Of a stretch of DNA of 9,101 bases, positions 1-6,022 are shown piece by piece. The notes beneath the pieces were generated by a model. It was given only the letters and a program-made list of their open reading frames with translations, ran no database searches and was not told the DNA's origin. Numbering within the stretch: position 1 is the first letter of the stretch; each line of letters starts with the position of its first letter. Location of the stretch: assembly GCA_030635405.1 (NCBI GenBank), contig DAOVZA010000053.1:1-9101 (forward strand). The letters run 5' to 3'. A program made the translations under genes and the position numbers. This DNA is from Desulfocapsa sp. Lineage in GTDB: Bacteria > Desulfobacterota > Desulfobulbia > Desulfobulbales > Desulfocapsaceae.

Positions 1-93
1 GGGATATACTGCATAAAAATCCAGAGAATATCGTTCTTTTATGGAGATCCTGAAGGAAATCCGGAAATACAATTGCTTTTAAAACAATCATGA
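1..93 (+). CDS. Possible 3' end of an upstream gene (partial)
   Basis: Frame 1 is open from the window edge to a TGA at 91-93 and reads as a plausible C-terminus that includes FFYGDPEGNPEIQLL. This loosely resembles the closing strand of vicinal-oxygen-chelate (glyoxalase-like) domains, where a DPxGN turn precedes a metal-binding Glu. Thirty open codons is weak evidence on its own, and frame 3 also gives a sensible-looking end (stop 51-53, residues NPENIVLLWRS). The call is tentative; the upstream sequence would settle which frame is used. Confidence 0.25.
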   Translation, partial: GIYCIKIQRISFFYGDPEGNPEIQLLLKQS

Positions 94-109
94 CTATCCT
101 ACACAATAC

Positions 110-163
110 AAAAGTGACTCATACGCTATAACACTCAGACGTATCGAGTAAAGTATCACTTTT
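110..163. repeat. Long imperfect hairpin upstream of rnr
   Basis: Outer arms AAAAGTGA (110-117) and TCACTTTT (156-163) are exact reverse complements. Inside them ACTCATACG (117-125) pairs with CGTAT(C)GAGT (140-149), with one bulged C at 145. The loop is 126-139 and contains TATAAC (127-132), which could be a -10 element. The structure could be a poor terminator for the preceding gene (its T run lies within the outer stem) or a regulatory hairpin or operator for rnr. No good -35 element is visible at the right distance from TATAAC. Confidence 0.4.
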
Positions 164-211
164 CCGCAACTCTGCCAAATTAAAAGCTTCTTGGAAAAAA
201 TAAAAATAAAA

Positions 212-2437
212 ATGCACAAAAAAAAACGTTTCAAACAGAAAAAAAAATCAAACAGACATAACCGTAACAAGCAATTCAACAAGAGCAATTCTCACGATGA
301 CAACCTGTACCAGCAGGTTTTGACACTTTTTTATAAATGGGCAACTCCTTTAGACAACAAAGACATTTTTAAACAGTTAGGCCTTCCACTTTCAGACAGA
401 AAGCCACTTCATCGTCTCCTGCTCCAGCTCACAAGTGAAAAAATCCTCACTGAGGTAGAAAAATACACCTATGAAGCTGGGCTCAAAAACGGGCTTGCCG
501 AAGGAACCATTGATATAAACACAAAGGGTTTTGGCTTTGTAAGTGGCCTCACCTCACAACTTGGGCCCACAAATTACACAAGAGATGCTTTCATTTCGCC
601 AACAAACGTGGGCAATGCCCATCATGGCGATAAAGTTCTGATACGGATCTATAAGGTAAAAAAAGATGGTCGGCCAGAGGCTGAAGTTCTTACGGTTCTA
701 GGACGAGGCCGTGAACAAATGGCTGGGTTTGTCTCCTTGCAGGGAGCTCAGACCTTTGTTTATCCAGAAGACTCAAGGTATCCTTTTACAATCCGCATAA
801 CCGAGAATATCCCTGAAAATCTGCAGGATGGCGATGCTGTTATCGTGAAGATAACAGGAGAAAGTAACGACAGCCATCACGAAGAAGGCACTCTTATTGA
901 GGTACTTGGTGATCCTGACCTTGTTGATGTTCAGATGCGAATGGTTATAGAAAACCATGGCCTGCCCCACAAATTCAGCGAGAAAACTGAAGCACAGGTT
1001 GACGCAATCAGTGATGAGATCATCCCTTCTGACGGAAGGCTTGATCTACGAGACATTCAGCATGTGACCATCGATGGTGAAACAGCCAAAGATTTTGACG
1101 ATGCCATAGCCGTTATCAAAACACCTAAAGGATTTAAACTCTACGTTTCCATTGCTGACGTGGCCCATTATGTCCGTATAGGAACAGCACTTGATAAAGA
1201 CGCCTACGAGCGTGGAACTTCCATTTACTTTCCGGGTCGGGTTATTCCCATGCTCCCTGAAAAACTCTCAAATGGCCTGTGCAGTCTGGTGCCGGATGAA
1301 GACCGCTATGCCTTCACCGCCATACTCGACTTTGACAGAGCAGGACATCTTCATAAAAAATCATTTACAAAATCAATTATCTGCAGCAAAAAACGTTTCA
1401 CATATACAACAGTCAGACAAATCTTAACGGATCATGATCTTGATGTGAGACGGCAGTATAAAGAGTTCCTTACACCTTTAAAATGGGCTGGTGAACTTGC
1501 CAGCGCTCTCATGCTGTTAAGAGAACAACGAGGCTCAATTGGCTTCACAATTCCCGAACCATTTATGGAATTAAACGATGAGGGAAAAATTTCTTCAATC
1601 AGTCGTACCGAGAGAAATTTTGCTCATAAGCTCATAGAAGAATTTATGCTCGCTGCAAACGAAGCCGTTGCAGAAACATTTACAGAAAACCACCTCGAAG
1701 GGCTTTATCGTATCCATGAGCGTCCATCTCCTGAAAAAATTCAGGAATTTGTCGAATTTGGACGATCGCTTGGTATTGACCTGCCGCCTCTTCGTCAGGA
1801 TCCCGACTGGTTTGGGCAAGTTCTTGCCCTGGTAAAGGATAGTCCAAAGGAATACGTTATCAACAATCTCCTTTTACGCACCATGCAACAGGCGAAATAC
1901 GATTCAAAAAACGTTGGTCATTTTGGGTTAGCAGCAACGGATTATGCACATTTCACATCCCCGATCCGTCGTTATCCAGACCTTACTGTTCACCGGACAT
2001 TACAAAACTTTCTCCAACGGCGAGCGAAGATAAAAACCAGACAGAAGGAATCAAAAGTAACAATTAAAGATATGGGAGTATTTCTTTCTGCCCGTGAACG
2101 CATAGCAGTAAAGGCTGAACGTGAAATGAATGACAGACTGAAAGTCCGATTTATGCACAACAAAGTTGGAGAAGAATTTCAGGCTGTTATTTCAGGAGTT
2201 ACTGCATCTGCTATTTTTGTTGAACTCACAGAACTTTTTGTCAGTGGTGGTATTTCACTCACCACACTGAAAGATGACTACTATGTCTTTGATGGTAAAC
2301 ATCATCGCCTTACAGGAAAACATAGCGGAAGGTCTTTTCAGATTGGTGATATGTTGCAGGTTATACTTCTCGATGTTGACCTGCGGCGCAATCGAATCTA
2401 TTTTGGCCCGCTTGCGCCCAAGAAGAAAACTACATAA
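212..2437 (+). CDS. rnr: Ribonuclease R (RNB-family 3'-5' exoribonuclease)
   Basis: Processive, hydrolytic 3'-5' exoribonuclease that degrades structured RNA, mRNA fragments and defective rRNA/tRNA in the cytoplasm. From the ATG at 212 the protein has 741 residues. It has a Lys-rich N-terminal tail (about 1-25), a winged-helix RNase R domain (about 34-85), cold-shock OB domains (GTIDINTKGFGFV near 98-110, then a second), the RNB catalytic domain (about 240-600) and a C-terminal S1 domain (about 650-735). The RNB signature DGETAKDFDDA at 288-298 supplies the metal-binding acidic residues (D288, D294, D296, D297), and SPIRRYPDL at 583-591 is the conserved Arg-containing motif. The frame also opens at an in-frame TTG (191), adding seven Lys-rich residues. 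Neither start has a clear Shine-Dalgarno, so ATG is preferred by codon only. The basic tail is at the N-terminus, whereas E. coli RNase R carries its long Lys-rich tail at the C-terminus. trmJ follows 32 nt later. Confidence 0.96.
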   Translation: MHKKKRFKQKKKSNRHNRNKQFNKSNSHDDNLYQQVLTLFYKWATPLDNKDIFKQLGLPLSDRKPLHRLLLQLTSEKILTEVEKYTYEAGLKNGLAEGTIDINTKGFGFVSGLTSQLGPTNYTRDAFISPTNVGNAHHGDKVLIRIYKVKKDGRPEAEVLTVLGRGREQMAGFVSLQGAQTFVYPEDSRYPFTIRITENIPENLQDGDAVIVKITGESNDSHHEEGTLIEVLGDPDLVDVQMRMVIENHGLPHKFSEKTEAQVDAISDEIIPSDGRLDLRDIQHVTIDGETAKDFDDAIAVIKTPKGFKLYVSIADVAHYVRIGTALDKDAYERGTSIYFPGRVIPMLPEKLSNGLCSLVPDEDRYAFTAILDFDRAGHLHKKSFTKSIICSKKRFTYTTVRQILTDHDLDVRRQYKEFLTPLKWAGELASALMLLREQRGSIGFTIPEPFMELNDEGKISSISRTERNFAHKLIEEFMLAANEAVAETFTENHLEGLYRIHERPSPEKIQEFVEFGRSLGIDLPPLRQDPDWFGQVLALVKDSPKEYVINNLLLRTMQQAKYDSKNVGHFGLAATDYAHFTSPIRRYPDLTVHRTLQNFLQRRAKIKTRQKESKVTIKDMGVFLSARERIAVKAEREMNDRLKVRFMHNKVGEEFQAVISGVTASAIFVELTELFVSGGISLTTLKDDYYVFDGKHHRLTGKHSGRSFQIGDMLQVILLDVDLRRNRIYFGPLAPKKKTT

Positions 2438-2469
2438 GACTTCACTTTTCTTGTATCTACAGATCAATC

Positions 2470-3216
2470 ATGCCACAAAGCCATCCGCTCTTAGATAATA
2501 TTGCCATCGTACTGGTGGAACCTAAATACCCAGAGAATATTGGTTCAGCAGCACGAGCAGCCTGGAATATGGGCATCACTCGGTTGATTGTTGTGGCAAA
2601 GGAATACCCAAATCATTCACGGATGGTAAAGCTGGCTACCCACAATGCAGCACATCTCATTGACAACATGGCATTCCATGAAAATCTGGCAGATGCTCTG
2701 AAACCTTTTTCAAAAGTTATTGGAACAACTGCTCGTAAAGGTCGACACAGAGGACCCGGCAACAGTCCTCGAGATATCATGAAAATCATTCTGCCGCTGT
2801 TGCCAGAAAATGACATCGCATTTCTTTTTGGTGCTGAAGATCGTGGCCTCACCAATGACGATCTTAACTATTGTCAACTTCGTTCAGCCATCCCAACCTG
2901 TGATTTTTCTTCTTTAAACCTGGCTCAGGCAGTGGCTATTCATTGCTATGAAATCTTTCATTCCGTGGTTCATGAACAAAAAGAGCTTATTCCCAAACCT
3001 AAAATTGCCACATCCTATGAAGTTGAAAATATGTATCAATACGTGGAAAACAGTTTAGGAAAGATCGATTTTTTACGAGATAAAAGCCACGACTATTACA
3101 TGCGTAATATTAGACAATTCTTTGGTCGGATTGAGTTGAAATCCAAGGAGACAAAACTGGTGCAGAGCATCTGCCAGCAATTTCTCTCAAACGCTTCCAA
3201 AGAAAACGGCAAGTAA
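2470..3216 (+). CDS. trmJ: tRNA (cytidine/uridine-2'-O-)-methyltransferase, TrmJ type
   Basis: SPOUT (SpoU) methyltransferase of 248 residues, expected to 2'-O-methylate nucleotide 32 of tRNA anticodon loops using SAM. All three SpoU motifs are present: motif 1 with N23 and GSAAR 25-29 (R29 the likely catalytic Arg), motif 2 FLFGAEDRGL 118-127, and motif 3 SSLNLAQAVAI 147-157, which forms the knot that binds SAM. The opening IVLVEPKYPENIGSAARA and a roughly 80-residue helical C-terminal extension are typical of TrmJ rather than TrmH or TrmL. The ATG at 2470 lies 32 nt after rnr with no terminator or obvious promoter between them, so the two are probably co-transcribed. The Shine-Dalgarno is weak. 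Family assignment is firm. Target nucleotide 32 is inferred from the family. Confidence 0.93.
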   Translation: MPQSHPLLDNIAIVLVEPKYPENIGSAARAAWNMGITRLIVVAKEYPNHSRMVKLATHNAAHLIDNMAFHENLADALKPFSKVIGTTARKGRHRGPGNSPRDIMKIILPLLPENDIAFLFGAEDRGLTNDDLNYCQLRSAIPTCDFSSLNLAQAVAIHCYEIFHSVVHEQKELIPKPKIATSYEVENMYQYVENSLGKIDFLRDKSHDYYMRNIRQFFGRIELKSKETKLVQSICQQFLSNASKENGK

Positions 3217-3319
3217 TCTACCATCTTTCTTTTCAACTCTAAACGTAGTATCTTAGATTGAAATTTATTGTTGCACGATAGCTACAGGGTTGCTAATAAT
3301 TCAGAACATTTCAGCCACA

Positions 3320-3346
3320 TCGACAATATCTTATATTATTTATAAT
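3320..3346 (+). promoter_or_regulatory. Candidate sigma-70-type promoter for the EHD-like GTPase gene
   Basis: TCGACA (3320-3325, 5/6 to TTGACA) and a perfect TATAAT (3341-3346) are separated by 15 nt, slightly short of the usual 16-18. Transcription would start near 3353, giving a leader of about 37 nt before the ATG at 3390. This fits the 173-nt gap after trmJ. The surrounding DNA is AT-rich, so chance matches are possible. Confidence 0.45.
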
Positions 3347-3389
3347 ACGATTCAACTTTTCATCAATACGTCACACAGAGAGCTTATCC

Positions 3390-4736
3390 ATGCTTGCAAG
3401 TAAACTACAAACAGAAATCCAAAACAGAGTTAATAAAAAAATAGCACCATTATTTTCAAAATACGACATGGATTTTAGTAGTCTTGAATCCAGCATGAAA
3501 TGGAAACCCATTGTCCTCATAATTGGCAACTACTCCTCTGGAAAGTCAACACTCATCAACGAACTTATTGGTGCTGATATTCAGCGCACAGCACAGGCTG
3601 CAACCGTTGCTGCCTGCTCGGTTATCACTGCTGAAGGAAGCAACCGCCCTGAAGAAGTTCCTGGCTCCACACTGGTCAATGATGATCGCCTGCCATTTGT
3701 TAAATTCAAACAATATGGTGAAAAGCTTATCTCTCATATGTGCCTGAAAAACATTGATTCTCCCACCTTTGAGAACATGGCTATCATTGACAGTCCCGGA
3801 ATGCTTGATGCCACAACAGAGAAAGATCGTGGCTACGACTACATGGAAGTGTTGGGTGAATTTGCTAAAATGGCTGATCTTATCGTGCTTATGTTTGACC
3901 CCCATAAGGCTGGTACAATTAAGGAAACCTATTCTGCAATACGAAATACTCTGCCGGAGAAATCTGGTGAAGATAGAATTGTCTTTGTCATGAGTCGAAT
4001 TGATGAATGTGACAATATCAGTGATCTTGTTCGTTCCTACGGCACACTGTGCTGGAATATGTCTCAAATGACTGGTCGTAAAGATATCCCTCACATTTAC
4101 CTTACTTATGCTCCTGAACTCACAAATTCCGTCAAAGCCCAAGATTCATGGCCACAGGAAAGAAAAGAGCTGATGGAGAAAATCTACGCTGCCCCTAATC
4201 TTCGTCTGAATCACATATTGGAAGATATTGATCGTCAGGTAAATGAACTTGGCATAGTTTCTGAAGCCCTTGCTGAATTTACACAAAGAGGCCGAAAACT
4301 CTTTAGAAAAATCGGGAAAATAACCGTTGGTCTTGCAGTTGCCTTATTCTGTTTTGGCGACGTCATAACAAACAGCCTTATTTCTCTCCCTAAGCAAACT
4401 CTTATTTCATCTCTTCGCGGAGAAGGATTGACCGTCACAAGTCTGATTATGCCTCTTCTTTTTCTCCGTGGTACTCTGGCTGTTGGAATGTTAATTTTCA
4501 ATAATTTTGGTTTTAAGGGCCTTCTCAAAAAATCCCTCTCGGACAGCAGTGATCTTGTTGATCTTGACACTGAATATCGTAAAAACCTCTGGAATAAGAT
4601 GGCTGGAAAAACCGAAAAACTGATACAAAACAGTGGATCCAAGGACATTTGGCAAGGACATATCAGCAATCAGAACAAGATACGCCGTTTCCTTGATGAA
4701 GATCTGAAAAAATATTACGACAAGTTAAGATCGTAA
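3390..4736 (+). CDS. EHD/dynamin-like membrane-associated GTPase
   Basis: Predicted 448-residue GTPase. The P-loop is GNYSSGKST (46-54, K52, S53). Candidate switch Thr residues lie in QRTAQAATVA (65-74), and G3 is DSPG at 134-137. The segment after it (RGYDYMEVLGEFAKMADLIVLMFDPHKAG, 147-175) strongly resembles eukaryotic EHD proteins, in which the G domain is followed by RGYDF and FDAHK motifs. The G4 position reads MSRID (201-205), so the usual NKxD is S-R-I-D with only the Asp kept. The C-terminal part has two hydrophobic stretches (about 309-331 and 346-371) joined by a short loop, flanked by amphipathic helices, suggesting insertion in the inner membrane with the GTPase cytoplasmic. By family a membrane-remodelling or tethering role is likely; the actual process is unknown. 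The start has only a weak AGAG upstream. It appears to be a single-gene unit between its own promoter and terminator. Confidence 0.85.
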   Translation: MLASKLQTEIQNRVNKKIAPLFSKYDMDFSSLESSMKWKPIVLIIGNYSSGKSTLINELIGADIQRTAQAATVAACSVITAEGSNRPEEVPGSTLVNDDRLPFVKFKQYGEKLISHMCLKNIDSPTFENMAIIDSPGMLDATTEKDRGYDYMEVLGEFAKMADLIVLMFDPHKAGTIKETYSAIRNTLPEKSGEDRIVFVMSRIDECDNISDLVRSYGTLCWNMSQMTGRKDIPHIYLTYAPELTNSVKAQDSWPQERKELMEKIYAAPNLRLNHILEDIDRQVNELGIVSEALAEFTQRGRKLFRKIGKITVGLAVALFCFGDVITNSLISLPKQTLISSLRGEGLTVTSLIMPLLFLRGTLAVGMLIFNNFGFKGLLKKSLSDSSDLVDLDTEYRKNLWNKMAGKTEKLIQNSGSKDIWQGHISNQNKIRRFLDEDLKKYYDKLRS

Positions 4737-4744
4737 TATTTTTT
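4707..4744 (+). terminator. Hairpin terminator overlapping the GTPase stop codon
   Basis: AAAAAATATTACGA (4707-4720) and TCGTAATATTTTTT (4731-4744) are exact reverse complements, giving a 14-bp stem with a 10-nt loop. The T run (4739-4744) forms its 3' end. The TAA stop (4734-4736) sits in the right arm. The A-tract/T-tract symmetry could allow function on both strands. The stem has few G-C pairs, so efficiency may be modest. Confidence 0.5.
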
Positions 4745-4863
4745 ATCCGAGAACGTGATGTCAAGTGACCATAAAGTAACGAAGATATCTTTTCCGTAAT
4801 ACCAAATAACCTTATTTCATTCAAAAAAACCTAGCTACAAACTGGAACAGCCACTGAATAACC

Positions 4864-4890
4864 CGATATCATAAACAATATTTTATATCG
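4864..4890. repeat. Inverted repeat upstream of the -24/-12 promoter
   Basis: CGATAT (4864-4869) is mirrored by ATATCG (4885-4890) around a 15-nt AT-rich centre, with further partial symmetry inward. It ends 19 nt before the -24/-12 element, about 45-70 nt upstream of the expected transcription start. This is where an enhancer-binding activator for sigma-54 could sit, though such sites are often further away. No match to a known activator motif is claimed. Confidence 0.3.
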
Positions 4891-4908
4891 ACCAGCAACA
4901 ATTCATAA

Positions 4909-4924
4909 TGGCATCATTTTCGCA
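4909..4924 (+). promoter_or_regulatory. Candidate sigma-54 (-24/-12) promoter
   Basis: TGGCATCATTTTCGCA matches the RpoN consensus TGGCACG-N4-TTGCW at 10 of 12 defined or semi-defined positions that I can align, missing only C6, G7 and one T of TTGC. The invariant GG (4910-4911) and GC (4922-4923) have the required 10-nt separation. The start of transcription would fall near 4935, leaving a leader of about 40 nt that contains the GGTGA ribosome-binding site (4964-4968). The downstream gene is flagellar, a class often under RpoN control. Confidence 0.65.
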
Positions 4925-4973
4925 TTAAATTTTAAGAAAGTTATTAATTGTAAAGATAAATTATGGTGACGAA

Positions 4974-5327
4974 ATGATATCTGGCGTTAATCAAGCCCTC
5001 TCAGGGCTTCAGGCATTTGGAACAAAACTTGAATCCAATGCCAACAATATTGCCAATGCATCCACAGAAGGATACAAGAAAACAAGAGTTACTCTGGCAA
5101 ACCAGGCTCCACAGGGAGTACAAGCAAGTGTTGAAACAATAGACAGCCCTGGCACACAGATACTCGAACAGACAAACAATGGGAGTGAGCTTATTGAACA
5201 GTCAAATGTTGATCTGGGCGAAGAACTTCCGGACACACAACTTAATGCCAGATTTTATGAGGCGAATTTAAAGACACTGGAAGTCAGTGATCAAATGATG
5301 GGAGAAATGCTGAACTTAAAAGCATAA
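4974..5327 (+). CDS. Small flagellar basal-body rod-family protein (FlgC/FlgG-like)
   Basis: 117-residue protein with both ends of the flagellar rod/hook axial family. N-terminal SGVNQALSGLQAFGTKLESN leads into ANNIANASTEGYKKTR (23-38), the Flg_bb_rod signature. The C-terminus has SNVDLGEEL (77-85) and a heptad-rich helix ending EMLNLKA (85-117), as in FlgC and FlgG. The two helices would form the coiled-coil axial core. The middle (about 40-76) is short, so the protein is smaller than typical FlgC (about 135-150). It may be a minimal rod-like subunit exported by the flagellar apparatus, or a divergent paralogue. No other flagellar gene is in the window, so it is an orphan with a private -24/-12 promoter and a strong terminator. 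GGTGA (4964-4968) serves as ribosome-binding site. Family membership is well supported. Identity with FlgC itself is not established. Confidence 0.82.
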   Translation: MISGVNQALSGLQAFGTKLESNANNIANASTEGYKKTRVTLANQAPQGVQASVETIDSPGTQILEQTNNGSELIEQSNVDLGEELPDTQLNARFYEANLKTLEVSDQMMGEMLNLKA

Positions 5328-5354
5328 CAAATCTACAAAGATAAAAGCAGATTT

Positions 5355-6011
5355 CTACCTCTCCACCCGTTGTAACGGACACTCGTTACAACGGGGTTTT
5401 GTTTTTTTACAGAACTCCTTTGCCACAGCAACAATCAAGGCATGAAATTCATTAAAAAGTGGAGCGTCTTCAGGTAAATTATCCATGAACTCCTGTTGCA
5501 GACTGAAATAATCAGTATCTTCCTCAACAAGCTGATGCCTGGAAAAAACACGGTGTGTATAGGTATCAATCACAAAAATTGGTTTTTCTGCTGCATACAA
5601 TAAAATGGCATCGGCCGTCTCAGGCCCCACACCTTTAACCCTCAAAAGATTTTCACGACTGTCTTCCAGATTATCCTCAAAGAAAAACTCTAGTTCTCCT
5701 TCATACTCATCAACAATCATCTGAAACAAATTCTTCAATCTGCGAGCTTTAATATTATAGTAACCAGACGGTCGAACATACTCAGCAAGCAGTTCCTGAT
5801 CCATTTCAAGAAGAGTGGTAAACGAAAAATTGCCAGATTGTTTAAGATTTGTAAGAGCCTTTTCCACGTTCCCCCAATTCGTATTTTGGGTTAACACGGC
5901 ACCAACCATCATTTCAAGTGGTGTTTCACAGGGCCACCACCCTTGCGAGCCATAATGATTAAACAACCTGTCATATACACGTAGGAAAAGATTACTATTT
6001 TCTTCTTTCAT
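5355..6011 (-). CDS. EndoIII-superfamily DNA glycosylase, MagIII-like
   Basis: 218-residue HhH-GPD base-excision repair protein. The helix-hairpin-helix is VKGVGPETADAILLYA (125-140), followed by the catalytic Asp in VIDTYTHRV (D149). The E. coli EndoIII catalytic Lys position is E131 (GPETAD), so beta-lyase activity is unlikely and a monofunctional glycosylase is expected. The N-terminal WWPCE (25-29), GAVLTQNT (37-44) and VRPSGYYNIKARRL (79-92) segments resemble Helicobacter MagIII, a 3-methyladenine glycosylase of this superfamily. The C-terminus keeps three Cys of the Fe-S loop, C201-x6-C208-x2-C211, but the expected fourth (217) is Glu and the protein stops at 218. Substrate (alkylated purine versus other damage) is inferred from resemblance only. 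It starts 11 nt after pfk and is probably translated from the same mRNA. Its last codons overlap the terminator of the convergent flagellar gene. Confidence 0.88.
   Translation of the reverse strand: MKEENSNLFLRVYDRLFNHYGSQGWWPCETPLEMMVGAVLTQNTNWGNVEKALTNLKQSGNFSFTTLLEMDQELLAEYVRPSGYYNIKARRLKNLFQMIVDEYEGELEFFFEDNLEDSRENLLRVKGVGPETADAILLYAAEKPIFVIDTYTHRVFSRHQLVEEDTDYFSLQQEFMDNLPEDAPLFNEFHALIVAVAKEFCKKTKPRCNECPLQRVER
5366..5408 (+). terminator. Strong intrinsic terminator of the flagellar gene
   Basis: CCCGTTGTAACG (5366-5377) and CGTTACAACGGG (5384-5395) form a perfect 12-bp stem with a 6-nt loop (GACACT), followed by TTTTGTTTTTTT (5397-5408). It is directional for + strand transcripts, since the minus-strand side has no T tract after the stem. 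It lies 38 nt after the flagellar stop codon and entirely within the coding sequence of the convergent glycosylase, covering its residues 202-216. Confidence 0.9.
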
Positions 6012-6022
6012 TGCTTACTTAT

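Noticed and set aside
3546..4142. 198-codon minus-strand open frame inside the GTPase gene
   Set aside because: Antisense to the P-loop and G3 coding region. No recognisable domain and no supporting translation signals.
4933..4959. Sigma-28-like promoter (TAAG-N15-AAAGATAA) before the flagellar gene
   Set aside because: The -10 half is poor and the implied start site would fall on the ribosome-binding site. The -24/-12 element is better placed.
4963..4977. Four-codon leader ORF overlapping the flagellar start (ATG GTG ACG AAA TGA)
   Set aside because: Too short, and it overlaps the ribosome-binding site. It is simply a by-product of the GGTGA sequence.
5340..5366. A frameshift hiding the glycosylase's fourth Cys past its stop codon
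   Set aside because: Neither other frame places a Cys at the expected spacing after C211 (the first in either frame comes several codons later), so a simple frameshift does not restore the motif.
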